Source: Thermococcus bergensis
Lineage (GTDB): Archaea; Methanobacteriota_B; Thermococci; Thermococcales; Thermococcaceae
Reading direction: 5' to 3'
DNA length: 64,000 nucleotides
Assembly: GCF_020386975.1 (NCBI RefSeq)
Contig: NZ_JABFNK010000005.1
Location: 930,001 to 994,000, forward strand
Part shown: positions 1 to 8,542 of the stretch, one piece after another
How the letters are laid out: every line of letters begins with the position of its first letter
Position numbering within the stretch: position 1 is the stretch's first letter
Notes under the pieces: model-generated
Database searches by the model: none
What the model was told of the DNA's origin: nothing
Seen by the model: only the letters and a program-made list of their open reading frames with translations
Position numbers and translations under genes: made by a program

Positions 1-871
1 TCCCTCCCCCCATTGGGAGAGCGTTTGTTCTCATAGGGGTATAGAAGCTTGGAAAGTCCAGCAACCTAAAGAATGTCATCTCCTCACCGTTAAGGGGATT
101 GCCCACAAACATTCCTCCCCTCACAAAGGCAAAAACCCTGTTGTATGCACTCTCCATGTCACCCAGAACTGGCCTCACGGGAGGATTTCCGTCTACAGAA
201 CTCACAGCTACTGGAAAAGCTTCCCATTTTCTTGTAATTAGATCAAATGCATGCAGCTCTCTCACTCCCCAATCAAAGTTCTTTCCAACTCCGAAGAAGA
301 CGGTGTCATGTACAAGAGTCCCCTTAAGACTTGGATTTTCATTGAGAAGCTCTGCCTCCCCCGTTTTCCTGTCAAGTTCGTATATGCCGAGGTGTGCATG
401 CCCATCTTCCCTTGCTATAAGGAGCTTGTCCTCATAGGGGTCGTAGATTATATCGCTCACTTCTCCCGCCCAATCTGTTTTGTGGTGGATAGAGTCTTTC
501 CACAGAAGCCTTACTTCGTCGTTTTCTGTATCGTATTCGTGAACGTGAGAGTATTTGTTGACAAAACTTATTGTCGATTTCTCGTTCTTTCCTTCATAGA
601 CTGCCGGGGCATGAACCCAGCCCCCAAAGTAAATAAACTCATCAACAGTCTCAACCGCATTGTAGGTGTCTCCTCCCGAAGTTGGTCCTTCACCAACGAG
701 GTCAAACTCGTACACCTTCTTTGAGTCTTCCCGTATAAAATGCGCCTGAGCCTCAAATGCCACCGTGAAGTACAAAACGCCGTTGTGATACCTCAAACCA
801 AATATTCCACCACTTCCCCATTCGGGACCATAACGAGGTGGAAACCTGTTTAGATGTTTTAGGATTCTCAC
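1..871 (-). CDS. DUF2139 family protein, 3' part outside the window
   Basis: The minus strand reads open from about 871 to the left edge, about 290 codons without a stop, so the C-terminus lies outside the window. The sequence is rich in short aromatic beta-strand segments (GPEWGSGGIFGL near the N-terminus, KYSHVHEYD, GKNFDWGVRELHAFD), which suggests a beta-propeller. It matches my recollection of the archaeal DUF2139 family, whose function is unknown. I prefer the GTG at 871 because GGTGAT lies four bases before it. An in-frame ATG at 883 is the alternative. The gene is divergent from ppcA across about 145 bases. Confidence 0.75.
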   Translation of the reverse strand, partial: MRILKHLNRFPPRYGPEWGSGGIFGLRYHNGVLYFTVAFEAQAHFIREDSKKVYEFDLVGEGPTSGGDTYNAVETVDEFIYFGGWVHAPAVYEGKNEKSTISFVNKYSHVHEYDTENDEVRLLWKDSIHHKTDWAGEVSDIIYDPYEDKLLIAREDGHAHLGIYELDRKTGEAELLNENPSLKGTLVHDTVFFGVGKNFDWGVRELHAFDLITRKWEAFPVAVSSVDGNPPVRPVLGDMESAYNRVFAFVRGGMFVGNPLNGEEMTFFRLLDFPSFYTPMRTNALPMGGG

Positions 872-976
872 GAATATCACCATTAAAAGTTGTATCTCTA
901 AGATTTAAAACATTGTGCAACTCAGGAGAACCCCATCTACCATCTTTTGCCATTTTTTCAAAAAATTTGTCAAAAA

Positions 977-988
977 ACTTAAATTTTG
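977..988 (+). promoter_or_regulatory. Probable TATA box of ppcA
   Basis: AACTTAAATTTT lies about 30-40 bases before the ppcA ATG. It would start transcription close to 1007, so the leader would hold little more than the GGTGAG ribosome site. The call rests on sequence and spacing only. Confidence 0.4.
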
Positions 989-1016
989 TGCATTCTTCAT
1001 GGAAATGGTGAGCAAA

Positions 1017-2447
1017 ATGATACCAAGAACTATGAGTACTCAGCATCCCGACAATGTATTCATACCTTTTTTTGCTCATGAGGCTGCCCTTGGAGGAGAG
1101 GATGAAGTGGTTGAAGCGTTCTATGCTTTCAGCGTTCTTGGAGTAGACGAGCAGATGTGGGATTTCGAAGGAAAGGAGGTTGACGAATTCGTTGTAAAGA
1201 AATTACTGGAAAAATATGGAAGCTTTTTCAGAAAAAGAAAGCTTGGCAAGGACTTTAGGATCACACCCCGTGTGCCAAATCCAAGTGTGGAGAAAGCAGA
1301 GGCAAAGCTTTTGCTTGAAACGCTTGAAAGTATTCCCAGATCCGCCGACTATGCAAAGTTATTTTACGGAGAGGAAATCGCTCCAATTTTTGAAGTTATA
1401 TTACCCATGACAACTTCTTCTGAAGAAATCGAAAGGGTGTACGAGCTTTACAGAAGGTATATCATAGGAAAGCAGTACAAAAGGGTGTACGACGTTAAAA
1501 TCTACGAGTGGATTGGAGAATTTTATCCAGAAGAGATAAACATAATTCCCTTATTCGAGACAAAAGAAGCCATTCTGAACTCCCACGAAATCCTGGAGGA
1601 ATATCTAACCGGAAAAAACTTTGAGTACCAGAGGGTATTTTTGGCCAGAAGCGACCCTGCAATGAACTATGGTCTCATAAGTGCGGTAATGTATGACAAA
1701 TATGCTTTATTCAAACTCCAAGAACTTGAAGAAGAACTAAGCATCCCCATATATCCAATAATCGGTGTCGGTGGAGTCCCTTTTAGGGGACATTTCACAC
1801 CCAAGAATGTTGATGCAGTAATGGAAGAATATCCCAGCGCCCAGACCTTTACTGTCCAAAGCTCATTTAAATATGATAATGAGCCTAAAGAAGTTATCAA
1901 AGCTATTGAAAAGGTAAAAGGTACAAAAAGAAAAGAAACGCCAGCAATTGATGAGAGAATATTTGGGATACTCGACAAATATGAAGAAGAATACACCAAG
2001 GAACTTAAGATTCTCGCCCCATATATACGAGAGGTTGCAAAGGCTGTTCCCTCAAGAAGGAAAAGGAAGCTTCACATAGGGCTCTTTGGGTATTCAAGAG
2101 AGGTCAATGGAGAAGCCCTTCCGAGGGCTATAAAGTTCACGGCATCTCTGTACTCTCTCGGAATACCTCCAGAAATCCTAGGATTAAGAGCGCTAAGTGA
2201 AAAGGAGCTGGAGACAATATGTGAACACTACAGGGGGCTTTATAATGATATATCTTTTGCGTTAAGATTTTTTAATCCAAAAGCGGCTTCCCATTTCAAA
2301 TTTTTGGAAGATATAGCTAAAATGCAAAAAGAAATGGGCATAGAAAGGAACGAAAAACATCTGGAAATCACCACTCAGATACTGAATGGAAAAATTGAAG
2401 AGAGCCTTGTGGTAGAGGCGGCTGGTATCAGAGGATTTCTCGGCTGA
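1017..2447 (+). CDS. ppcA: Archaeal-type phosphoenolpyruvate carboxylase
   Basis: This 476-residue enzyme carboxylates PEP to oxaloacetate, an anaplerotic cytoplasmic reaction. It belongs to the short archaeal PEPCase family, which is about half the length of the bacterial and plant enzymes. The N-terminal MIPRTMSTQHPDN and an internal IGVGGVPFRGHF segment are typical of that family. A longer reading frame runs back to 915, but GGTGAG sits just before the ATG at 1017 and family proteins start there, so I chose 1017. The C-terminus AAGIRGFLG runs directly into a transposon-end remnant, and the TGA stop lies in the first bases shared with that element family. Confidence 0.93.
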   Translation: MIPRTMSTQHPDNVFIPFFAHEAALGGEDEVVEAFYAFSVLGVDEQMWDFEGKEVDEFVVKKLLEKYGSFFRKRKLGKDFRITPRVPNPSVEKAEAKLLLETLESIPRSADYAKLFYGEEIAPIFEVILPMTTSSEEIERVYELYRRYIIGKQYKRVYDVKIYEWIGEFYPEEINIIPLFETKEAILNSHEILEEYLTGKNFEYQRVFLARSDPAMNYGLISAVMYDKYALFKLQELEEELSIPIYPIIGVGGVPFRGHFTPKNVDAVMEEYPSAQTFTVQSSFKYDNEPKEVIKAIEKVKGTKRKETPAIDERIFGILDKYEEEYTKELKILAPYIREVAKAVPSRRKRKLHIGLFGYSREVNGEALPRAIKFTASLYSLGIPPEILGLRALSEKELETICEHYRGLYNDISFALRFFNPKAASHFKFLEDIAKMQKEMGIERNEKHLEITTQILNGKIEESLVVEAAGIRGFLG

Positions 2448-2640
2448 CCTCCTTTCCGCCTTTAGCGAGAGGTTAAGCTTTAATCCCTCGCCAATGGCGG
2501 AGAGGTTTACGGGCCCATCACCTACTCCCGTTGCCGGTTTCGGTTCAGCCCGAGGGCACGGTCTTGTGTCCGTTACCCCTATCCCCAAAGGGGACTTGGG
2601 ATTATGGTTTGAGAGGCGAATCTCCAGTTTTTGACTGCTC
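2445..2640 (-). mobile_element. TnpB-type (IS200/IS605) right-end and omega-RNA-like remnant without tnpB
   Basis: This stretch is related to 15229-15390, the tnpB 3' end and right end of the IS200/IS605 element. Shared blocks on the plus strand include CTGACCTCCTTxCCGCC at the edge, CCTCGCCAATGxCGG, GTTACCCCTA against ATTACCCCTA, and GGATTATGGTTT against GGGTTATGGTTT. On the minus strand the frame matching TnpB residues TITPS is broken by stops, so the DNA or RNA rather than a protein is conserved. No transposase coding part is present. It may be a solo right end or a small non-autonomous derivative. Confidence 0.6.
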
Positions 2641-2659
2641 TAAAGGGTAGTTTCTCAAG

Positions 2660-2696
2660 GACGCCTTACGGCGTCAACCACTCCAAGGCGGAGTGG
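2660..2696. repeat. Two adjacent perfect hairpins next to the transposon remnant
   Basis: GACGCC-TTAC-GGCGTC occupies 2660-2675 and CCACTCC-AAGGC-GGAGTGG occupies 2678-2696. Both stems are perfect. They sit 20-60 bases beyond the transposon-like segment and may be its other end or part of a structured RNA. The rest of the gene-free stretch from 2700 to 2953 is AT-rich. It carries the promoter of the next gene (TTTAAATAC near 2890) and nothing else I recognise. Confidence 0.5.
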
Positions 2697-2953
2697 TAAC
2701 ATGAAACCCCTCGTCTCATCGGGTTCTAAGTTTGGCCTTTTCAAGCTCTTATTACTCTGCAAAGTTTAAAAGAGTTTCGGTTCTTTAAAGATTGCCCTTC
2801 AATTACTCTTTCAGAGAAAAAAGCAAGCAGTGCGATTTTTCTTCATTCTTTATGTTTTTGCACGGAGTGTTCTAGTAAGTTCTGAGAAAAATTTAAATAC
2901 TTTTAGTTACTTAAATATACATCGAGAGCAAAAGGAGGGAGGGGGTGAGGGAG

Positions 2954-3415
2954 ATGGCAAACATGATAATCCCCTTCCCACAGCTGGAGAAGATTCTTGA
3001 GAAGACATGTGAGCTTGCACTCACAAAGCCAAGAGCGGAGGAAATGATGGACATAGTGGAGAAGAAGCTTGCTGACCTCTTTGAGGTTGCCTATGAGAAC
3101 GCAATAGCAGAGGGGAGTGACACAATAAAGCTCAGGCACCTGCCACTTACAAAGGGCTTCAAGAACTCAATGAACCTTTTCAGAGCCGTAATCAGGGATG
3201 AGAAGGTTGAGATCGAGCCTATAAGAAAGTTCGTACTTGCAAGCATACCTGCCGAAATGCCCCTAGAAGAGGAGTTAGTCGATGAACTCCCTATAATTAC
3301 TGGAACGCTCTTCGTCCTCATAGGGAGGGTTATCAAAGCTCTCCACCCGGAGATAAGGAACGTCTATCCCGAGCACATCGAGGAAGCCAAGAAAGTGTTG
3401 GATTATACGCTGTGA
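2954..3415 (+). CDS. DUF1931 histone-fold protein
   Basis: This is a 153-residue protein of the DUF1931 family, known structurally as a doubled histone fold. The function is not established; DNA binding is inferred from the fold. It is highly charged and helical ([19 protein letters not shown]), with a second fold half around [21 protein letters not shown]. The start is uncertain: GTG 2945, ATG 2954 (MANMIIPF) and ATG 2963 are all in frame. I prefer 2954 because a strong GGAGGGAGGGGGTGA purine tract precedes it. A TATA-like TTTAAATAC lies near 2890. It seems to be a single gene. Confidence 0.8.
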   Translation: MANMIIPFPQLEKILEKTCELALTKPRAEEMMDIVEKKLADLFEVAYENAIAEGSDTIKLRHLPLTKGFKNSMNLFRAVIRDEKVEIEPIRKFVLASIPAEMPLEEELVDELPIITGTLFVLIGRVIKALHPEIRNVYPEHIEEAKKVLDYTL

Positions 3416-3600
3416 GGATTATACCTCTGAATTGCTTGACTCCTTTTGATTCTCCAATTTTAAGGTTTCTTAAATCTGAGCGTATAACTGGAAGAATATC
3501 CACAATAACACGGAAAACAGAAATTTTCCGCTTGAACAGCGTTAAAAACACCAAAACTGATTTAAATAACAAAAGTGATATTGCTATTTGGGATTTCACA

Positions 3601-5148
3601 ATGAAGGTAACCATTTATGATGGGATGAACACTATCGGTGGTTCAAAAATACACATTCAGGAAAACGAAAATGGCATCTTTTTGGACTTTGGAATGAACT
3701 TTGCAAAGTATGGACGCTATTATGAAGAATTCATAAGCGAGAGAACTGCAAGGGGAATTTACGATCTGTGGAGGCTCAATCTGATACCAAGGCTAAATAT
3801 TTACAGGAGGGATTTGATTCCCTCAGATATTGCAGATGAAGTTGCCAAACATCCAAAAATCCCTGTAAATGCTGTCCTAATCAGCCACGCTCACCTTGAT
3901 CACGTTGGAAACATTGCACTGCTTGATGAGAGTGTTCCAATCGTCGGCTCTCCGATGACTCTGGTAATTCTTAAAGCTCTCAGAGATACCTCAAGAGGAA
4001 ACCACCTAGGAATGGAGCTTCCTTACTACACACCCAGAAATCCAAATAATGCAAACCCTTACATTCTCGAAGCAAATAGCAAATATTATGTGAGTAGAGA
4101 TATAATTCTCACAAATGAAATTCCCGAAAAGGGCTTAAGCTTCTTGAGCTGGCTTGCAAATGTTGAACTAGCCAAGAAGAAGGGAAAAACAAAATCAATC
4201 CGGCCTGGAAAAGTTCACCACCTAGAGGAAGGGGAACTAGGCTTTGAAGTTCGTGCTTATTCGGTGGATCACTCCATTTACGGTGCATTGGCTTATATTG
4301 TTGAAGGCAACACTGCACTCGCCTACACTGGCGACTTCAGACTTCACGGTAAGAACGGAGAAGAAAGCAAAAAGTTCGTGAAAGCCGCAAAGAGTGCGAG
4401 CGTTCTAATCACGGAAGGTACGAGAGCCGGAAGAGGGCATGATGAAAACGTTTCAGAAAAGGAAGTCTACGAGAATGCCAAAGCCATTTTGGAAGGAGCA
4501 AAAGGACTTGTAGTGGCGGACTTTTCGGCGAGGAACTTCGAGAGGCTGGAAAGCTTCAGGAGGATTGCAGAGGAGACGGGGCGGGAACTTGTCGTCACGA
4601 CAAAGGACGCATACTTTCTCCATGCCATTGGGCTTGTGGATGGGGAAGATCACCTTTCCGGGCTGAAAGTGTACATGAACTCGAAGGCAAAGCCAGAGAA
4701 GTGGGAGGGGTGGATCTTCCTAACTTATCCGGAGATTGGAATAACTCCCGAGGAGATCAGCAGGAATGAGGAGAACTACATCCTTTGCTTCTCGTTTTAC
4801 GACATGCCGCACCTCCTCGATGTAATGCCTGATGGAGGAGTTTACATTTACTCCTCTAGCGAGGCCTTTACGGAAGAGCAGACTTTTAGCTTCCTCCGCC
4901 TGTGGAACTGGTTGCAATATTTTGGCTTTGAAGTTCGTGGCTTTAGTGTTGATGACGAGGGAAAACCGATATTTGAGAAGGGTCTCCATGCCTCGGGGCA
5001 CATCTCTAGGGAGGAGCTGGAGAAGGTCATTGACGAGATTGACCCAGACTACATCATTCCAGTCCATACGGAAAGTCCAGAGTGGTTCAAGGAGAGGTGG
5101 AATGAGAAAGTTGTCATGTTGAAGGATGGAGAGAGCTGGGAGGTGTGA
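3601..5148 (+). CDS. Metallo-beta-lactamase/beta-CASP hydrolase, RNase J-like
   Basis: This 515-residue protein is a metal-dependent nuclease-type hydrolase. The zinc motif SHAHLDHVG lies near residue 98, a later motif YTGDFRLHG follows, and the beta-CASP signatures are DFSARNFER, HASGHIS and IIPVHTES at the C-terminus. These order as in RNase J, but the N-terminal half has an insert (residues about 35-80) absent from the RNase J at 20615, so it is a divergent paralogue. The frame is open back to 3412, but 3601 is the first ATG matching family N-termini (MKVTIYDGMNTIGG). Its end is two bases from the next start, so it may lead the cluster that follows. Confidence 0.85.
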   Translation: MKVTIYDGMNTIGGSKIHIQENENGIFLDFGMNFAKYGRYYEEFISERTARGIYDLWRLNLIPRLNIYRRDLIPSDIADEVAKHPKIPVNAVLISHAHLDHVGNIALLDESVPIVGSPMTLVILKALRDTSRGNHLGMELPYYTPRNPNNANPYILEANSKYYVSRDIILTNEIPEKGLSFLSWLANVELAKKKGKTKSIRPGKVHHLEEGELGFEVRAYSVDHSIYGALAYIVEGNTALAYTGDFRLHGKNGEESKKFVKAAKSASVLITEGTRAGRGHDENVSEKEVYENAKAILEGAKGLVVADFSARNFERLESFRRIAEETGRELVVTTKDAYFLHAIGLVDGEDHLSGLKVYMNSKAKPEKWEGWIFLTYPEIGITPEEISRNEENYILCFSFYDMPHLLDVMPDGGVYIYSSSEAFTEEQTFSFLRLWNWLQYFGFEVRGFSVDDEGKPIFEKGLHASGHISREELEKVIDEIDPDYIIPVHTESPEWFKERWNEKVVMLKDGESWEV

Positions 5149-5150
5149 TA

Positions 5151-6158
5151 ATGCCCATTCCTGAAAATATTTCCCGTGAACACGTGCTGAAAGCTCTCAA
5201 AGAAATTGACATAAATGGCGTACCCCAGAGGCATGAGGCACGCAATACTTTTTTGATTTATGCTGGAAAGAAATACCCTCCAAAATATGTGATCTCACTA
5301 GCCAACAAATACGTCAATGGTGAGTTCCTAAAGGGGTTTACAACCAACGAGGCTGTGGGATATTTGAAAAAGCTCGGATTCAAAATAGAGAAGGTTTCCA
5401 CAGCAACTGCTAGTACTGATAACAGAAGGCAGGAAAGCACATTGCAACCGATAATAACTCCTAGAAAATACCCTCCCGATGAATTCGACAGAAGGATGTA
5501 TCTTATCTTCAAAGGATTTTCTATGCTCGTGGAAGAAAGACTAAAAGCCATAATTGAGGGACGTTCAGAATTAAAAGCCATTTGGCAGGAGAGTGAAGAC
5601 ACGATTAGGTACATGATGTTTTATGCCCTAGCAACTATTGGGGATGTAAGCCCGCTTGATATTTATCTCGAGTATCCCCATCCAGAAGTCCCAAATAGGA
5701 ACTATGCAAAGCTTGACACGTTTGTTACATCTGATAAGGACAAGCCGGCCATAGCATTCGAAATGAAGTTCCATAAAAAAATCAATGACAACTATGTGCC
5801 CTTGCCTGATAATGCGGGAGCAGTGTTTGCCGACATTCTCAAGCTGGCTCTATTTAGAACACAGCAGAAGAATATCAAGAGATACATGCTCTATGTTGCC
5901 GATGAGAACATGATCAGGTATCTTACAAAACCCAGAAATGGATACGAGCCATTCCTCAGCTTGGAAGAGAACACTGGGTTCAAAGTTACTCGGGAATATC
6001 TAACTGAGAAGCCAAGGACTTTCATTAACCAATTGAAGAAGATCACCGGCAAAGAAAAGTTCCCAGAGCCTATTATCGTGTGCAGGTTCAAGAGGGACAT
6101 CAAATTGGCAGATAAGGATATCGCACTGAGAATCTATGAGGTAATCCCGGAGGAATGA
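5151..6158 (+). CDS. ScoMcrA-like head domain plus PD-(D/E)XK nuclease-like protein
   Basis: This 335-residue protein has two apparent parts. Residues about 1-80 contain ENISREHVLKALKEID, GKKYPPKYVISLANKY and NEAVGYLKKLGF, which resemble the N-terminal head domain of ScoMcrA-type modification-dependent restriction enzymes. Residues about 100-330 hold LDTFVTSDKDKPAIAFEMK, a D followed by E-x-K as in PD-(D/E)XK nucleases. Both assignments come from memory of motifs, not a search. A DNA-directed defence or restriction role is inferred. The ATG at 5151 lies two bases after the preceding stop, with GGAGGTGTGAT upstream. The gene ends overlapping the next gene's region. Confidence 0.6.
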   Translation: MPIPENISREHVLKALKEIDINGVPQRHEARNTFLIYAGKKYPPKYVISLANKYVNGEFLKGFTTNEAVGYLKKLGFKIEKVSTATASTDNRRQESTLQPIITPRKYPPDEFDRRMYLIFKGFSMLVEERLKAIIEGRSELKAIWQESEDTIRYMMFYALATIGDVSPLDIYLEYPHPEVPNRNYAKLDTFVTSDKDKPAIAFEMKFHKKINDNYVPLPDNAGAVFADILKLALFRTQQKNIKRYMLYVADENMIRYLTKPRNGYEPFLSLEENTGFKVTREYLTEKPRTFINQLKKITGKEKFPEPIIVCRFKRDIKLADKDIALRIYEVIPEE

Positions 6159-6160
6159 AT

Positions 6161-7126
6161 ATGTGTGAGCTTTTCGGTGTGAATGCAAATAAAGAGGTAA
6201 ACGTTAACTTTACATGGCGGGGCTTCTTGAGAAAAGGGGAGCGCAACCCGCATGGGTGGGGCGTTGGCTGGTATTTAACAGCAGATGGAAAGAGGGCGGC
6301 TTCACTGATAAAACAGCCAATTCCAGCACCTGAAAGCGCGATAGCTTTAACGCTCCCAAAACTCGATGTGAGAAGCCAGATAATCATAAGCCACGTTAGG
6401 TTTGCCACCAGCGAAGTAGGGTACCTAAACACGCACCCCTTCGTGAGGAGAATAAAGAGCATTGGACAGTATGATGAGTGGATTTTTGCCCATAATGGGG
6501 TGCTACACGGGGTTGAAGAATTGCCCCAGCGTTTCAAGCCTCTTGGAACAACAGACTCAGAGGCCGCGTTCTGCTACATAATAGAGAACCTGGAAGGGAT
6601 AAGAACCATAAGGGAGCTCTTTACAAGACTTTACCAGCTCTTGGATGAGCTGAGTGACTACGGAACCCTTAACGTGCTCATGAGCAACGGGAGGTACCTC
6701 TTTGCTTACAGTCACTACCCTGGAAAGGGCATGTGGCTGCTGAAGAGACATCCACCTCATAGAGGCCGCGCTAGACTCCTCGATGAGGACTTCGAAGTTG
6801 CTGTTGGGGATGTGAAGGCTGAAGACGAATATGCATACCTGATAGCAACCAGAAAGCTCACGAACGAAAACTGGGAAAGGCTCGAAGCGAGGAAGCTCTA
6901 CATCTTCAGAGATGGCGCTTTGTTGCTCAAAGTGGGCGAGGAAATTGAGCCAATGCTCGACAGGGAAACCCTAGAAGTTCTCCGCGCAGTTTTAAACGGA
7001 GAATCAGTCGACTTCGATGAGACCGTTAAGCGGCTCATAGATCTGAAACTCTTGAAACGCATTCAAGAGGGAGTTACAATAAACGACTACAGGAAAGCGA
7101 TAGTAAAACTGATTGTGGGGGAATAA
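6161..7126 (+). CDS. Class II glutamine amidotransferase (YafJ-like)
   Basis: This 321-residue protein is of the N-terminal-nucleophile amidotransferase class, which releases ammonia from glutamine. The protein must begin MCELFGVNA so that the catalytic Cys follows the removable Met. That fixes the start at 6161 rather than the in-frame ATG at 6155, and GGAGG precedes it by seven bases. Supporting motifs are NPHGWGVGWY, HVRFATSEVGYLNTHPF, FAHNGVLHG and TDSEAAF. No synthase domain is fused, so the ammonia acceptor is unknown. It lies in a run of closely packed genes (2, 3 and -6 base spacings) that suggests one transcript. Confidence 0.85.
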   Translation: MCELFGVNANKEVNVNFTWRGFLRKGERNPHGWGVGWYLTADGKRAASLIKQPIPAPESAIALTLPKLDVRSQIIISHVRFATSEVGYLNTHPFVRRIKSIGQYDEWIFAHNGVLHGVEELPQRFKPLGTTDSEAAFCYIIENLEGIRTIRELFTRLYQLLDELSDYGTLNVLMSNGRYLFAYSHYPGKGMWLLKRHPPHRGRARLLDEDFEVAVGDVKAEDEYAYLIATRKLTNENWERLEARKLYIFRDGALLLKVGEEIEPMLDRETLEVLRAVLNGESVDFDETVKRLIDLKLLKRIQEGVTINDYRKAIVKLIVGE

Positions 7127-7129
7127 ACG

Positions 7130-7456
7130 ATGAGAATAGCAGTTTACGGCACTTTGAGGAGGGGCAAACCACTTCACTGGTACCTAGAAGGTGCCCGCTT
7201 CCTCGGTGAGGACTGGATTATGGGGTACGAGCTCTACTTTGATGGCCTCCCTTATGCTGTCAAGGGCGAGGGGAAGCTGAAAGTTGAGGTGTATGAGGTA
7301 ACCGATGAGATATTTGAAGGCATTAACCGCATGGAGACGAACGCTGGCTACAGACCAGTTGAGGGCAGGGCTTTTCTCTGGGAGTGGCCACATGGACCAC
7401 GCGGAGAAAAAGTTGAGAGTGGGGATTTTGATGATGTTGATCTGGAAGGGTGGTAA
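7130..7456 (+). CDS. Gamma-glutamylcyclotransferase-like protein
   Basis: This 108-residue protein has the family signature YGTLRRG at residues 5-11, then a GARFLGEDWIMGYELY segment and a likely catalytic acid in EVTDEIFEGINRMET. The family cyclises gamma-glutamyl groups to 5-oxoproline or acts on gamma-glutamylamines; the substrate here is unknown. It follows the glutamine amidotransferase by three bases, and its stop overlaps the beginning of the next frame, so the three genes are probably translated together. The length is normal for a single-domain member. Confidence 0.8.
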   Translation: MRIAVYGTLRRGKPLHWYLEGARFLGEDWIMGYELYFDGLPYAVKGEGKLKVEVYEVTDEIFEGINRMETNAGYRPVEGRAFLWEWPHGPRGEKVESGDFDDVDLEGW

Positions 7457-7458
7457 AA

Positions 7459-8409
7459 GTGCTCCGCTCAAAGCTTGAGGGTGGGCTCTGGGGAGTCCTC
7501 GTTGGGGATGCTTTCGGCTTGACCTTCCAGTTTACCAGCAGGCTTGCCATGGAGCTAAATTATCCCAAACCCAAAGAAATCCCGATGCTAGATGGTCTTT
7601 GGAGCGATGACTCTTCCCTAACTCTTGCAACTGCCCATGCACTAACAAAGGGATATGATATTGAAAGGATCGCGGAGAACTTCCTCCGCTGGTATTACGA
7701 CGGCGAATTCACGCCGAGGGGTTATGCATTTGACCAAGGAAAAACAACTTCGAAGGCAATAGAACGTATTGCCAGTGGTGTCCCTCCTTTAAAGGCTGGC
7801 GGCAGGAGTGAGCGGGACAATGGCAACGGCTCACTGATGAGAATCCTGCCAGCGGCATACTATTCATACTTCAAGCTTGATTCGCTGGATGAACGGCTGA
7901 AGATTATCCATGAGGTCTCGATGATTACCCACGCGCACCCTCGCTCGCTCATCGGGTGTGGAATTTATTCCTTAATCGTGTGGAACATTCTCGATGGAAT
8001 GGATAAGTTCGAAGCGTATCGTGAGGCAATAGCAACTGCGAAGAAAGCATACTCTGCCGATCCCTTTGCCAAAGAGCTCGTCCACTATGATAGGGTTCTA
8101 AACGGGAACATCCACCGGGAAAACATGGAGAATATTAGGGGTAGCGGTTACGTTGTTCACACACTTGAAGCAAGCCTTTGGGCTTTTCTGAGAAACGAGA
8201 ACTTTGAGGACGCAATAAGAGATGTAGTTTCTCTAGGTGAAGACGCTGACACGACTGGGGCAGTCACCGGTGGTCTGGCCGGTACTTATTACGGAATAGA
8301 GTCCATCCCGAGAGAGTGGCTTGAGAAGATAGAAGCAAGGGAATACGCTGGAGAGATCATCGACGAGTTTATTGATAGCCTCCTTGGTGACCAGAATGAA
8401 GGCTCTTGA
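7459..8409 (+). CDS. ADP-ribosylglycohydrolase family protein
   Basis: This 316-residue protein is of the DraG/ARH family, which removes ADP-ribose from proteins or small molecules with a two-magnesium centre. Metal-site motifs are WSDDSSLTL near residue 50 and GEDADTTGAVTGGLAG near residue 260, plus GNGSLMRILP and THAHPRS. The start is GTG in either case. I prefer 7459 because GGTGGT lies four bases upstream; GTG 7450 overlaps the preceding stop. It is part of the 5-10 kb cluster. No ADP-ribosyltransferase partner is visible in the window. Confidence 0.87.
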   Translation: MLRSKLEGGLWGVLVGDAFGLTFQFTSRLAMELNYPKPKEIPMLDGLWSDDSSLTLATAHALTKGYDIERIAENFLRWYYDGEFTPRGYAFDQGKTTSKAIERIASGVPPLKAGGRSERDNGNGSLMRILPAAYYSYFKLDSLDERLKIIHEVSMITHAHPRSLIGCGIYSLIVWNILDGMDKFEAYREAIATAKKAYSADPFAKELVHYDRVLNGNIHRENMENIRGSGYVVHTLEASLWAFLRNENFEDAIRDVVSLGEDADTTGAVTGGLAGTYYGIESIPREWLEKIEAREYAGEIIDEFIDSLLGDQNEGS

Positions 8410-8542
8410 AGTTGCCTTAGCCCTTCTGGTCTGGATTGGCTTTCTGTTTTTCATTATTATGCTTGGAAAAGCCCTGTGGAGAGGATTTTTAGAGATAATG
8501 AACGAGATTTGTTGCGGAGGCCGGAGAGATGAGAGAAAGTAA
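8396..8542 (+). CDS. 48-residue single-pass membrane protein
   Basis: This short gene overlaps both neighbours. The ATG at 8396 is preceded by GGTGA with five bases between. It reads MKALEVALALLVWIGFLFF, a strong membrane segment, then a positively charged tail ending CCGGRRDERK. It overlaps the end of the glycohydrolase by 14 bases and the start of the TPR gene by 14 bases, typical of translational coupling. The function is unknown. Conservation in relatives would decide whether it is real; the good ribosome site and hydrophobic pattern favour it. Confidence 0.6.
   Translation: MKALEVALALLVWIGFLFFIIMLGKALWRGFLEIMNEICCGGRRDERK

Noticed and set aside
915-1016. Longer PEP carboxylase start
   Set aside because: The extra 34 residues are low-complexity Phe/Lys-rich, and the ribosome site and family start point to 1017.
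2660-2696. CRISPR-like or attachment-site repeat
   Set aside because: Two different hairpins, no repeated unit with spacers, and no integrase gene.
3412-3600. N-terminal extension of the beta-CASP protein
   Set aside because: The frame is open, but it lacks family similarity, overlaps the preceding stop, and the ATG at 3601 matches the expected N-terminus.
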